Source of the DNA: Flavobacterium ranwuense
Lineage (GTDB): Bacteria; Bacteroidota; Bacteroidia; Flavobacteriales; Flavobacteriaceae
DNA: 64,000 nucleotides
Direction of reading: 5' to 3'
Assembly: GCF_004349315.1 (NCBI RefSeq)
Contig: NZ_SMLH01000001.1
Span: 124,001-188,000 of the forward strand
In this document: piece by piece, positions 43,278 to 51,084 of the stretch
Layout of the letters: the number at the start of each line of letters is the position of its first letter
How positions within the stretch are numbered: the stretch's first letter is position 1
The notes under the pieces: model-generated
The model's input: only the letters and a program-made list of their open reading frames with translations
Told to the model about the DNA's origin: nothing
Databases searched by the model: none
Position numbers and translations under genes: made by a program

Positions 43278-43967
43278 ATGAAAAAACTATTGCTAAACAC
43301 ATTATTACTGTCTTTTATGGCGTTCAATGGTAATGCGCAACGAATTATGGACACCATGGATCCCAACTCCTCTGGAGCTTTATTTAGAAACAATGTTTTA
43401 AATAAAAAAGACTTGGCTAAAATAGAAGGCTCCGAATACCTTGTTGACGAATTTAGATTAGCGGAGGTTTCAGGTATTCCCCAACAAATCATGGTCCGAT
43501 ACAATGCAATGACCGATATGATAGAAGTTCAAAATGAAAAAAAAGAGCTTTTTTCGCTAATGAAAAAGGATCCTTTCAACATCATAACTATTATCCCTTT
43601 CACTGATAAAATCAAGCTTTTGAATTATAAAACTAAAGAGGGAGAAGCAAATGGATATTTAGTAGAATTATTTAATAAGAATGACGTTGCATTATACCGA
43701 AGAGATAGAATTACCCTTCAAAAGGGGAAAGAAGCTGTTAATTCATATGCAGCTGCTACACCAGCAAGATATGTTAAAACAAGTGACGAATATTATTTAA
43801 GTTTAAAAAATGAAACGGCTATAGCCTTACCGAAAAATAAAAAAGAATTTCAAGATCTTTTTCCGATGAGAAAAGAAGAAATTACAGCTTATCTTAAGAA
43901 AAATAACTTTTCTTTAAAAGATGAAAAGAGTATTATTGAAATGGCAAAATTCATAGCTAATTTCTAA
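43278..43967 (+). CDS. Secreted protein of unknown function
   Basis: The 229-residue protein has a signal peptide (MKKLLLNTLLLSFMAFNGNAQ). I do not recognise the family. The mature part is mixed alpha/beta with an early segment GSEYLVDEFRLAEVSGI and a mid-section of alternating strands (VRYNAMTDMIEVQNEKKELFSL... KLLNYKTKEGEANGYLVELF), and ends in a helical KKEFQDLFPMRKEEITAYLKKNNFSLKDEKSIIEMAKFI. This layout is seen in many Flavobacterial secreted proteins with no assigned function. It shares the DUF885 transcript by position and is closed by a terminator. Confidence 0.7.
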   Translation: MKKLLLNTLLLSFMAFNGNAQRIMDTMDPNSSGALFRNNVLNKKDLAKIEGSEYLVDEFRLAEVSGIPQQIMVRYNAMTDMIEVQNEKKELFSLMKKDPFNIITIIPFTDKIKLLNYKTKEGEANGYLVELFNKNDVALYRRDRITLQKGKEAVNSYAAATPARYVKTSDEYYLSLKNETAIALPKNKKEFQDLFPMRKEEITAYLKKNNFSLKDEKSIIEMAKFIANF

Positions 43968-43974
43968 TACATAC

Positions 43975-44007
43975 AAAAAAAGCTTCTCGATAGAGAAGCT
44001 TTTTTTT
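43975..44007. terminator. Bidirectional terminator between a secreted-protein gene and tRNA-Leu
   Basis: AGCTTCTC/GAGAAGCT with loop GATA is flanked by A7 and T7 runs. It serves the plus-strand gene ending at 43967 and the minus-strand tRNA whose 3' end is at 44009. Confidence 0.9.
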
Positions 44008-44008
44008 G

Positions 44009-44090
44009 TGCGGATAATAGGACTCGAACCTACACGCCTTGCGGCACCAGATCCTAAGTCTGGCATGTCTACCAATTTCACCATATCCGC
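44009..44090 (-). tRNA. tRNA-Leu (anticodon UAG)
   Basis: On the minus strand the 82-base sequence folds as a class II tRNA. The acceptor GCGGATA pairs with TATCCGC and is followed by discriminator A. The D arm holds TGGTGAAATTGGTAGACA, the anticodon stem CCAGA/TCTGG holds loop CTTAGGA (anticodon TAG), a short variable arm follows, and the T arm has GTAGGTTCGAGTCCTAT. The CCA end is not encoded. Confidence 0.97.
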
Positions 44091-44168
44091 GCAATTGTGG
44101 GTGCAAAGATAAACATAACTTCCAATTTTCAAAGTAATTTACATAAAAAATATTCATACTCTTTTTTG

Positions 44169-44176
44169 TACTTTTG
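44169..44176 (+). promoter_or_regulatory. Probable -7 box for the M20 dipeptidase
   Basis: TACTTTTG fits TAnnTTTG and lies 22 bases before the start codon at 44199. No clear TTG at the -33 distance. Confidence 0.4.
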
Positions 44177-44198
44177 AAATTATAAAAAAATTCAAATA

Positions 44199-45587
44199 AT
44201 GGAAAATATTAAAGCATACGTTCAACAACACAAAGATCGCTTTATCAACGAGTTAATCGAATTATTAAAAATTCCATCCGTGAGTGCTGACACCGCTTAT
44301 TCGCATGATGTTTTTGAAACAGCTGATGCCGTAAAGGCCAGTTTAGAAAAAGCAGGCTGCGATTTTGTTGAAATTTGCGACACTCCGGGTTATCCAATCG
44401 TTTATGGTGAAAAAATCATAGACCCATCATTACCAACCGTTTTGGTTTATGGTCATTATGATGTACAACCGCCAGATCCAATGGAACTATGGACTTCCCC
44501 TCCCTTTGAACCCGTAATCAAAAAAACTGAAATCCATCCCGAAGGTGCTATTTTTGCCCGTGGATCATGTGATGATAAAGGCCAAATGTACATGCACGTA
44601 AAAGCATTGGAATATATGGTTCAATCGAATACTTTGCCTTGTAATGTAAAATTCATGATCGAAGGCGAAGAAGAAATTGGCTCTAAAAGTTTGAGTTGGT
44701 TTGTGGAACGCAATCAGGAAAAACTAAAGAATGACGTGATTTTAATTTCGGATACCGGAATGATTTCTAATCAGCAACCGTCAATTACAACAGGATTACG
44801 TGGATTAAGCTATGTAGAAGTAGAAGTTACGGGGCCAAACCGTGACTTGCATTCTGGATTATATGGTGGTGCTGTTGCCAACCCGATAAACGTTTTAGCC
44901 AAAATGATTGCTTCACTTCATGATGAAAACAATCACATTACAATTCCCGGTTTCTACGATAATGTAGCAGAATTATCACTGGAAGAAAGAGCCGAAATGG
45001 CCAAAGCGCCTTTCAATTTAGAAAACTACAAAAAAGCATTAGACCTAAATGACGTTTATGGCGAAAGCGGCTATGTAACTAACGAAAGAAATTCCATTCG
45101 TCCTACGCTAGATGTAAACGGAATTTGGGGTGGTTACACCGGAGAAGGTGCCAAGACAGTGATTGCAAGTAAAGCTTTCGCTAAAATATCGATGCGTTTG
45201 GTTCCAAATCAAGACTGGGAAGAAATTACCGAATTGTTCACCAAACATTTCACAAGCCTTGCTCCTGCCGGCGTTACCGTAAAAGTAAAACCGCATCATG
45301 GCGGACAAGGTTATGTAACCCCAACAAACAGCATTGGCTACAAAGCCGCAAACATGGCATATACAGAAACCTTTGGCGTTCCCGCAATTCCCGTGCGTTC
45401 CGGAGGAAGTATTCCTATCGTAGCGTTATTCGAAAAAGAACTGAAAAGCAAAACCATTTTGATGGGATTTGGATTGGACAGCGATGCCATTCACTCTCCA
45501 AACGAACATTTCGGAATCTTTAATTACCTAAAAGGAATTGAAACCATTCCGTTGTTTTACAAATATTTTGTAGAACTGTCTAAATAA
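44199..45587 (+). CDS. M20 family dipeptidase/metallopeptidase
   Basis: The 462-residue cytoplasmic enzyme has the M20 metal-binding pattern: VLVYGHYDVQPPDP (His and bridging region Asp), ARGSCDDKGQMYMH (bridging Asp), MIEGEEEIGS (catalytic Glu then Glu ligand), LISDTG, and a C-terminal His in GLDSDAIHSPNEHFGIFNYLKGIE. The dimerisation domain (about 200-320) begins RGLSYVEVEVTGPNRDLHSGLYGG. Members cleave dipeptides with two zinc or manganese ions. It stands alone with its own -7 box and terminator. Confidence 0.93.
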   Translation: MENIKAYVQQHKDRFINELIELLKIPSVSADTAYSHDVFETADAVKASLEKAGCDFVEICDTPGYPIVYGEKIIDPSLPTVLVYGHYDVQPPDPMELWTSPPFEPVIKKTEIHPEGAIFARGSCDDKGQMYMHVKALEYMVQSNTLPCNVKFMIEGEEEIGSKSLSWFVERNQEKLKNDVILISDTGMISNQQPSITTGLRGLSYVEVEVTGPNRDLHSGLYGGAVANPINVLAKMIASLHDENNHITIPGFYDNVAELSLEERAEMAKAPFNLENYKKALDLNDVYGESGYVTNERNSIRPTLDVNGIWGGYTGEGAKTVIASKAFAKISMRLVPNQDWEEITELFTKHFTSLAPAGVTVKVKPHHGGQGYVTPTNSIGYKAANMAYTETFGVPAIPVRSGGSIPIVALFEKELKSKTILMGFGLDSDAIHSPNEHFGIFNYLKGIETIPLFYKYFVELSK

Positions 45588-45600
45588 TAGTTAGCGATAT

Positions 45601-45654
45601 CGTCAGTTCGAGTTTTTTTGTAAAGAGAAACGGAACAAAAAAGTATCGAGAACC
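45601..45654. repeat. Dispersed intergenic repeat, GTTCGAG/TCGAGAAC type
   Basis: CGTCAGTTCGAG at one end and TATCGAGAACC at the other are imperfect inverted arms around an A/T-rich centre. This resembles a short repeat common between Flavobacterium genes. It follows the dipeptidase stop by 14 bases. Confidence 0.5.
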
Positions 45655-45669
45655 TTCATTAAATTCTAT

Positions 45670-45701
45670 ATCCGCTCTTATAAACAGGGCGGATTTTTTT
45701 T
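45670..45701 (+). terminator. Intrinsic terminator after the M20 dipeptidase
   Basis: ATCCGC/GCGGAT encloses a 13-base loop and is followed by T8. Confidence 0.65.
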
Positions 45702-45804
45702 GGGCGTTCCCCGCTGAAAAAAGCGGGTCAGGCTGTCCGTTCTCAATCTTTTTATTTTTTAAAGAAAAAAAATAAAAAGGATTTCCACTCTCATCCTTAA
45801 CGCA
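45702..45804 (+). repeat. Dispersed repeat, GGGCGT...ACGCA family (copy A)
   Basis: The element runs from GGGCGTTCCCCGCT to CATCCTTAACGCA. It contains a GC hairpin (45710-45727, CCCGCT/AGCGGG) and a central A/T hairpin around TTTAAAG. A second copy in the opposite orientation lies at 49318-49438 and shares both ends, the GGTCAGGCTGTCCG-type segment and the AATCTTT...GGATTT core. Confidence 0.7.
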
Positions 45805-45838
45805 AACCCCTGACAACCAAAATATTTTTATTTAAAAT

Positions 45839-45868
45839 TTGTATATTTGGATTTATATTCTACATTTG
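45839..45868 (+). promoter_or_regulatory. Promoter of the lipoprotein-blaI-blaR1-like operon
   Basis: TTG (45839-45841), 19 bases, then TACATTTG (45861-45868) fit the Bacteroidota -33/-7 consensus well. The start codon is 26 bases downstream. Confidence 0.65.
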
Positions 45869-45894
45869 TAGAGCAATGTTTTAATCTGTAGAAT

Positions 45895-46320
45895 ATGAAA
45901 GCCACAAATCTTTATAAAATTGCCATCCTTTTAATATGTATAAGCCTAACTAGCTGTAAAATTAATCAAACCAAAAACGGATTAAAAACGGGTAAATGGA
46001 TCCAAAATGAGAAATTCATGAACATCGAATCCAGTGCAACAGGAAGATACAAAAAAGGAGATAAGATTGGCACTTGGAAAGAATTCATGAGCGATAGATT
46101 ACTTTCAAAAGAAAAATATAAAAAAAACAGTTGCCACATCATCAAATATCACAATACTGGAAAAATTCAACAAATAGGTGTTTCAAATAAAGCCATAATA
46201 AATTCAAAAATAGAATGGCTACCCACAGGAGAATGGAAATTTTATGACTCCGAAGGGATTTTACTTGGAACCAAAATCTATGAAAAAGGAATACCTGTTC
46301 AAGAAATTTACACCAAATAA
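45895..46320 (+). CDS. Small MORN-like lipoprotein
   Basis: The 141-residue protein has a lipoprotein signal (ISLTSCKINQ, Cys21). The mature part contains repeated short strands of the YwqK/MORN kind (GLKTGKWIQNEKF; GRYKKGDKIGTWKEF; PTGEWKFYDSEGILLGTKIYEKG), folding as a beta-meander. It starts the operon with the BlaI and BlaR1-like genes, 9 bases ahead of blaI. A link to envelope sensing is suggested only by that position; the actual role is unknown. Confidence 0.72.
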   Translation: MKATNLYKIAILLICISLTSCKINQTKNGLKTGKWIQNEKFMNIESSATGRYKKGDKIGTWKEFMSDRLLSKEKYKKNSCHIIKYHNTGKIQQIGVSNKAIINSKIEWLPTGEWKFYDSEGILLGTKIYEKGIPVQEIYTK

Positions 46321-46329
46321 AAAATAAAC

Positions 46330-46704
46330 ATGCAACAACTAACGAACGCAGAAGAACAAGTAATGGAACACCTTTGGAAACTCGAGAAAGCCTTTATGAA
46401 AGACTTGCTTGAAGCCTATCCAAAACCAAAACCCGCTACCACAACCATCGCTACTTTATTAAAAAGAATGATTGACAAGCAATTTGTAGCCTACAATGAA
46501 TTTGGGAACTCTCGGGAATATTATCCTTTGGTAAAGAAAACCGACTATTTCTCGAAACACGTCAACGGATTGATTAGCAATTTCTTTAATAATTCGGCAT
46601 CGCAATTTGCCTCTTTCTTTACTACCGAAACCAATTTGTCCCAAACGGAACTGGAAGAACTTAAGAAAATAATAGACAGTGAAATTCAAAAAAAGAAAAA
46701 ATGA
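46330..46704 (+). CDS. BlaI/MecI/CopY-family transcriptional repressor
   Basis: The 124-residue protein is a winged-helix regulator: LTNAEEQVMEHLWKLEKAFMKDLLEAYPKPKPATTTIATLLKRMIDKQFVAY is the conserved DNA-binding part, with the ATTTIATLLKRM recognition helix. The C-terminal half (FFNNSASQFASFF... LSQTELEELKKIIDSEIQKKKK) provides dimerisation. Relatives are inactivated by a membrane peptidase that senses beta-lactams or wall stress. The BlaR1-like gene overlaps it by 4 bases. In Bacteroidota such pairs are numerous and usually not tied to beta-lactamase; none is seen here. Confidence 0.93.
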   Translation: MQQLTNAEEQVMEHLWKLEKAFMKDLLEAYPKPKPATTTIATLLKRMIDKQFVAYNEFGNSREYYPLVKKTDYFSKHVNGLISNFFNNSASQFASFFTTETNLSQTELEELKKIIDSEIQKKKK

Positions 46705-48164
46705 GCGACTTTCTAATCAAATCGACAATTACTTTATTCGTGCTACTGGCGGTGTATTATTTGTTTTTGGAAAAAGAAAAAATACACGTATTCAATAGGT
46801 TTTACTTGTTGTTCAGCCTTGCCTTTTCGATGATACTCCCATTTATAACCATTGAAGTTATTCAGGAAATAGCACAACCTACAGTCAATCCGGAAAATAT
46901 GCAGATCCTACAAGGAAACGCAGTAATACTAGAGGAAACTAACTATCTGGCAATAGGATTATGGAGTTTGTATGCGGTAGTAACAATCGTTTTGGCGGTA
47001 CGTTTTATCAGCAATATCAATAAGATTTCGTCTAAAATGAAGTCGAATACACCTATTGACTATAAGAATGCCAAATTGATTTTGGTTCCCGAAAAAACGT
47101 TGCCACATACTTTCTTGAATACGATTTTCATCAACGAATCGGAATACAACAACCGTCAAATTGAAGCTGAATTGTACACACACGAATTGACGCATGTAAC
47201 CCAAAAACACACTTTGGATATTTTATTCATTGAACTATTGAAAACCGTTTTTTGGTTCAACCCCATTTTTATTTTTTACAAAAAAGCCATACAACTCAAC
47301 CACGAATTTCTTGCCGATGAGAAAGTAGTGACCTGCTATAACAACGTTCCGTTCTACCAATCTTTATTACTATCGAAAGCAAACGAGAACCAAACTTTTT
47401 ACTTGGCCAGTAATTTGAATTATTTAATAACTAAAAAACGATTACTTATGATGACAAAAACCACATCAAAAACAGAAGCTTTATTAAAAAAAGCAATGCT
47501 AATTCCTGTAGTAACTGCCTTATTGTTTTTATTGTGTACGAAAGTCGTTGCGCAAGAAACCAATGTAAAAAAAGAAACTACTCCTAAAAAATCCGAAAAT
47601 TTATTTAAAACGTATTACGACAAAACTACTTTTAAAATCAAAGATGAAAAAGGAAAGATTGCCAGCGAAAAAAAATACAATGAACTAACTCCTATAGAAA
47701 AGAGGGCAATACCTTCCATCCTATCCAAGCAAAAAGAATTGCCTACAAACGAGGAACTTCTGGGGATTTTAAGTAAAGGAGCTCCTGAAGTGATTGAAAT
47801 TGATGCGTACGATTCTGAAAATCAGTTTGTCCAAAAAGGGGAAAATGAAGTCTATAATACTGCTGGAATAACCGAAAAACCAGATTTTCCAGGAGGAATT
47901 ATGGAATTTTACAAATTTGTCGGCAATAATTTTAAAACTCCAGAACAACCTAACTTAAAAGGAAAAGTATACATCACCTTTATCATAGAAAAAGACGGCA
48001 GTTTAAGCGATATAAAAAACATACGAGATATTGGTTTTGGAACTGGTGAAGAAGCCATACGTGTTTTGAAAATATGCCCGAAATGGATTCCCGGAAAAAT
48101 GAACGGTGTCCCTGTTAGAGTAATGTACAGCTTACCAATAACTATTCAATCTGGAAAGGTGTAA
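46701..48164 (+). CDS. M56 (BlaR1-like) membrane metallopeptidase with TonB-type C-terminus
   Basis: The 487-residue membrane protein has helices near 5-20, 32-52, 88-106 and 265-285. Its cytoplasmic zinc peptidase motif HELTH is at residues 161-165 (ELYTHELTHVTQKHTLDILFIELLK), followed by NHEFLADEKV. The periplasmic C-terminus (about 390-487) matches a TonB C-terminal domain (KPDFPGGIMEFYKFVGNNF... GKVYITFIIEKDGSLSDIKNIRD). In place of a penicillin-binding sensor it has this TonB-like module, typical of Bacteroidota. It presumably cleaves or releases the adjacent BlaI-type repressor on an envelope signal. Confidence 0.92.
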   Translation: MSDFLIKSTITLFVLLAVYYLFLEKEKIHVFNRFYLLFSLAFSMILPFITIEVIQEIAQPTVNPENMQILQGNAVILEETNYLAIGLWSLYAVVTIVLAVRFISNINKISSKMKSNTPIDYKNAKLILVPEKTLPHTFLNTIFINESEYNNRQIEAELYTHELTHVTQKHTLDILFIELLKTVFWFNPIFIFYKKAIQLNHEFLADEKVVTCYNNVPFYQSLLLSKANENQTFYLASNLNYLITKKRLLMMTKTTSKTEALLKKAMLIPVVTALLFLLCTKVVAQETNVKKETTPKKSENLFKTYYDKTTFKIKDEKGKIASEKKYNELTPIEKRAIPSILSKQKELPTNEELLGILSKGAPEVIEIDAYDSENQFVQKGENEVYNTAGITEKPDFPGGIMEFYKFVGNNFKTPEQPNLKGKVYITFIIEKDGSLSDIKNIRDIGFGTGEEAIRVLKICPKWIPGKMNGVPVRVMYSLPITIQSGKV

Positions 48165-48176
48165 TTGTAAAAAAAG

Positions 48177-48202
48177 AAATCCGCTTCAAAAGAAGCGGAT
48201 TT
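48177..48202 (+). terminator. Hairpin after the BlaR1-like gene
   Basis: AAATCCGCTTC/GAAGCGGATTT with a 4-base loop lies 12 bases after the stop. The T tract is short. Almost the same hairpin is at 49482-49507. Confidence 0.7.
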
Positions 48203-48380
48203 ATAAAACTGACGTTTCACTGCTTGGCAATGTGGCGGATTTAGAAAACCTAAATCTTCAATTAATGACTAATTTTCCAAGTAAAAAACCAACTTTAAAC
48301 TAAGCTGAAACCTCTCCGCAAAAAAGAGGAACAAAATTTTCTTGGAAATACCTCTAAAATCTTTACGATAATACCATAGT

Positions 48381-48464
48381 GTTAACGGCAGGCACTCTGT
48401 TCCGTTCAACACGGGCTTCATTGTTCGTGCTACGCACGCAACGAAACCCTAGCTGTTAGCAGAC
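48381..48464. repeat. Structured cassette-border-like element
   Basis: The element starts GTTAACGGCAGGC and ends GTTAGCAGAC, near-direct repeats 74 bases apart. Between them, 48413-48449 folds as GGGCTTCATTGTTCGTG paired with CACGCAACGAAACCC, with a two-base TT bulge and loop CTACG. Such bulged imperfect hairpins recall integron attC sites, but the consensus core sites are not met. It lies 17 bases from the 3' end of the minus-strand gene at 48481. The 48205-48380 part of the gap has a small hairpin GATTTAG/CTAAATC (48238-48256) and no gene. Confidence 0.5.
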
Positions 48465-48480
48465 GTTTTTTGTGTATATG

Positions 48481-49131
48481 TCAAGTCTTTAAACCATTTT
48501 CATAAAATTTCTTTCCTAATTCGTTAATCATAAATAATGTTCCGTGTCTATGACCTATTCCACAAGCAAACATTAATGCTTCACCTATTTGGTCTCTACC
48601 GTGATTTGCGTAATTGTATTCTTTAGCCATTTTGTCTAAAAACAAAAATCCTTTTGGGTGAATATTATCTAGGACAGCCGTTAAATCGGTCAACTCATCC
48701 CAAGATATTTTCTCTTCTATGTGAGAAATTATCAATTTCGCTAAAATTTTTGATTTCTCTATTTGCAAAAATCTTTCATTTAGTAATGTTATAGTTTCTA
48801 CCACTTGATTTTGATAATCAATGTCTTCATCGAATTTTTGCTTAAATTTTCCTAATTTGTCAGGTTTAATTTCGGATGAATGAAATTCTTTAAAAAATGT
48901 CAAAATCTTTTTTGTCTTATGTCTATCAATTATAGAATTACCAATATTGTAAAATGAAACAACTGACTTCACAAATGGAATTTCTTTAAGAACACCGTCT
49001 TTCAAAAATTCATCTAATGCTAATTCTGAATAATCAATTCCTAAATCTAATGTCTTACAACTAATTTCTTTTGAGACTATTTTAGTCATGTCGGTTGAAT
49101 TGATACTATTTTCTTGTTCTCTGTTCTCCAT
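48481..49131 (-). CDS. Accessory protein of unknown function
   Basis: The 216-residue protein has no signal peptide or clear membrane segment. The first 45 residues are polar. A central motif, FLKDGVLKEIPFVKSVVSFYNIGNSIIDRHKTKKILTFFKEF, matches the pattern IPxVxxxxxxxxxxxxxRxxxKKIxxFL that I have seen in unnamed accessory proteins in varied bacteria. A helical C-terminal half follows (ILAKLIISHIEEKISWDELTDL; HPKGFLFLDKMAKEY). No catalytic motif is seen. It is alone, opposite in direction to the upstream operon, and framed by structured palindromes at 48381-48464 and 49166-49254. That layout suggests recent acquisition as a unit. Confidence 0.75.
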   Translation of the reverse strand: MENREQENSINSTDMTKIVSKEISCKTLDLGIDYSELALDEFLKDGVLKEIPFVKSVVSFYNIGNSIIDRHKTKKILTFFKEFHSSEIKPDKLGKFKQKFDEDIDYQNQVVETITLLNERFLQIEKSKILAKLIISHIEEKISWDELTDLTAVLDNIHPKGFLFLDKMAKEYNYANHGRDQIGEALMFACGIGHRHGTLFMINELGKKFYENGLKT

Positions 49132-49165
49132 TTGAATGATGTATTTGATTTCGTTTTCTACAAAA

Positions 49166-49254
49166 TGACTTCTAACCTCTACATATGCGAAACAAACCTT
49201 CGTATATACTCCTACTTCTGGGTACCTTGGCGCAGGTTTGTTTCGCCTTAGTCA
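49166..49254. repeat. Structured palindrome upstream of the accessory gene
   Basis: A perfect 13-bp stem GCGAAACAAACCT (49187-49199) and AGGTTTGTTTCGC (49234-49246) lies inside an outer TGACT/AGTCA pair (49166-49170, 49250-49254). It is 35 bases upstream of the accessory gene start, so it may also sit in its leader or promoter region. Confidence 0.65.
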
Positions 49255-49317
49255 TTCCCAAATGTAATCAAATTTTCTTACAATTTAGTAAAAAAACGAC
49301 ACGTCATTGGAATGCTT

Positions 49318-49438
49318 TGCGTGAGGGATGGCAGCGAAAATCCTTTATGTTTTTTCTTTAAAAACATAAAGATTGCAGCGAACAGCCCGACCCGAAGTTG
49401 CGAGGAGGAACGACGAGGCAATTTGCAGGGTCACGCCC
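49318..49438 (-). repeat. Dispersed repeat, GGGCGT...ACGCA family (copy B)
   Basis: On the minus strand this runs from GGGCGTGACCC to CATCCCTCACGCA and matches copy A (45702-45804) at both ends and in the GGGTCGGGCTGTTCG and AATCTTT...GGATTT parts. It has a longer GC-rich loop in the first third. Confidence 0.7.
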
Positions 49439-49481
49439 ATACTTCGGCGACGCTCAGCATAAATAAAGAATTTTAAAAAAC

Positions 49482-49507
49482 AAATCCGCTTCAAAAGGAG
49501 CGGATTT
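49482..49507 (-). terminator. Hairpin after the saccharopine dehydrogenase-like gene
   Basis: AAATCCGCT/AGCGGATTT closes over a small loop 25 bases beyond the minus-strand stop. It is nearly identical to 48177-48202. Confidence 0.65.
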
Positions 49508-49532
49508 ATCAAACTAAAAATCTAAAAAACTA

Positions 49533-50903
49533 CTAACTAAACTCTTTATCCGGATTGTATCCTAAATACGACATGGATTGTTCTTTGAAAACAACACCAT
49601 ATTCTTCTAATTCTTTCAAAATAGGCACATAGACTTCTTTACGAATAGGCAATTGAACTCCCGGAGTCGTAATTTTACCATTCAATATTAATAAAGTTGC
49701 CATTGCAACGGGTAAACCCACGGTTTTTGCCATAGCAGTATAGGTTTGATCATCACCAATACAAACCATTTTTGAATCTATTTGTTCTTTTTTGCCATGT
49801 ATTTCGTATCCAAATTTGTGATACATGACAATCATATCTTTATCTTTAGGTTGAAGTGTCCAACTATCACTGAGTATTTTTTCCAAAATTTGAGCCGGAG
49901 TAGCATTCTTCAATCCTACTTTTTTATCACGATTGAACAAATCTAATTCTAACAATTTATCCCACATGATGTCATCTTGGTCAATTTTTAGAATCAAACG
50001 CGTTTTAATTTCTACTGAATCCGTTGGGTGATACGGTAAAAAAGAATTCACAAATTCTCTATAACTCATGTTTTCAGAATCTTCCATGATGTAACTGTCA
50101 TCCGTCATTCCTAATTGCACAAACATATTCCACGCTTTAGAAAAACCCACACGACGAATCGTTCCTCTATATAAAGTAAGCACATTATCTAAACCATACA
50201 CACTTCTGTATTTTAGGGAATCCCTATTCGAATAGGCTTCAAATCGCCCGTATCCTTCTACATCCAGAAACTCTGTTCTACGGAATAAATTACAATACGG
50301 AATGTATTTATACGTACCTTCCTGAATAAACTTGGCAGCGCCACCCTGACCGGCAAGAACGACATTACGAGGCGCCCAGGTAAATTTATAATTCCAAAGA
50401 TTCGTATCAGACTCGGGGGCTACTAATCCACCGCAAAAGGATTCAAAAAGAAGCATTTCTCCGCCTTTTTCTTTAATCTCATCAATCACTTTCATCGCAC
50501 TCATGTGGTCAATCCCAGGATCAAGTCCAATTTCATTCATGAAAATCAAATTATTCTCTTTGGCTGCAATATCTAATTCCTGCATGGCATCACTCACGTA
50601 TGAAGCGGTAACCAAATGCTTTTTGTAAACAATACAATCCTTAGCCACTTCGATATGCAAATGAGCCGGCAACATTGAAATAACAATATTAGCTTTCTGA
50701 ATCGCTTCTTTTCTTTGATTTTCATCAAAAATATCTAAGGCAATCGCAGTTGCATTGGGATGATTATTTGTCTTTTTTTGAGCTAATGCCAATGACAAAT
50801 CACCAATAATAAGATGCAAGTTCTCTTTTTCTGATTTATTTAAAAGATACTGAATCAAAGATGAAGCTGATCTTCCTGCTCCAATGATTAAAATTGTTTT
50901 CAT
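49533..50903 (-). CDS. Saccharopine dehydrogenase-family protein
   Basis: The 456-residue cytoplasmic enzyme begins with a Rossmann motif (MKTILIIGAGRSASSLIQYLL) and has the family segments VISMLPAHLHIEVAKDCI, LVTASYVSDAMQELDIAAKE, FMNEIGLDPGIDHMSAMKVID and the C-terminal VGLPVAMATLLILNGKITTPGVQLP. This is the saccharopine/lysine-2-oxoglutarate reductase fold that uses NAD(P). Lysine degradation or a related imino-acid reduction is likely, but substrate specificity within this family is variable. It is transcribed alone. Confidence 0.88.
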   Translation of the reverse strand: MKTILIIGAGRSASSLIQYLLNKSEKENLHLIIGDLSLALAQKKTNNHPNATAIALDIFDENQRKEAIQKANIVISMLPAHLHIEVAKDCIVYKKHLVTASYVSDAMQELDIAAKENNLIFMNEIGLDPGIDHMSAMKVIDEIKEKGGEMLLFESFCGGLVAPESDTNLWNYKFTWAPRNVVLAGQGGAAKFIQEGTYKYIPYCNLFRRTEFLDVEGYGRFEAYSNRDSLKYRSVYGLDNVLTLYRGTIRRVGFSKAWNMFVQLGMTDDSYIMEDSENMSYREFVNSFLPYHPTDSVEIKTRLILKIDQDDIMWDKLLELDLFNRDKKVGLKNATPAQILEKILSDSWTLQPKDKDMIVMYHKFGYEIHGKKEQIDSKMVCIGDDQTYTAMAKTVGLPVAMATLLILNGKITTPGVQLPIRKEVYVPILKELEEYGVVFKEQSMSYLGYNPDKEFS

Positions 50904-51058
50904 TTTTTATAATTATAACACAAACATACAAAATTGTTGTATTTATAACAAATAGCGTTGTTAAAATTTTTCATAAATGGCAAAAAATTCAACACCTGCT
51001 AAATCAATCCCTATTAAAAGTATCTCATAAAACACTTTTAATTTAAATATAGATGAGA

Positions 51059-51066
51059 TACTTTTG
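51059..51066 (+). promoter_or_regulatory. Probable -7 box for the DUF423 gene
   Basis: TACTTTTG fits TAnnTTTG, 18 bases before the start codon at 51085. Confidence 0.42.
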
Positions 51067-51084
51067 TATTAAAACAAAATCAAC

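Noticed and set aside
43914..44157. Open frames on the minus strand across the tRNA
   Set aside because: They are translations of the tRNA-Leu gene and its flanks.
48381..48464. Canonical integron attC site
   Set aside because: The bulged hairpin is similar, but the ends GTTAAC and GTTAGCAG do not fit RYYYAAC/GTTRRRY in inverted arrangement and no integrase gene is present.
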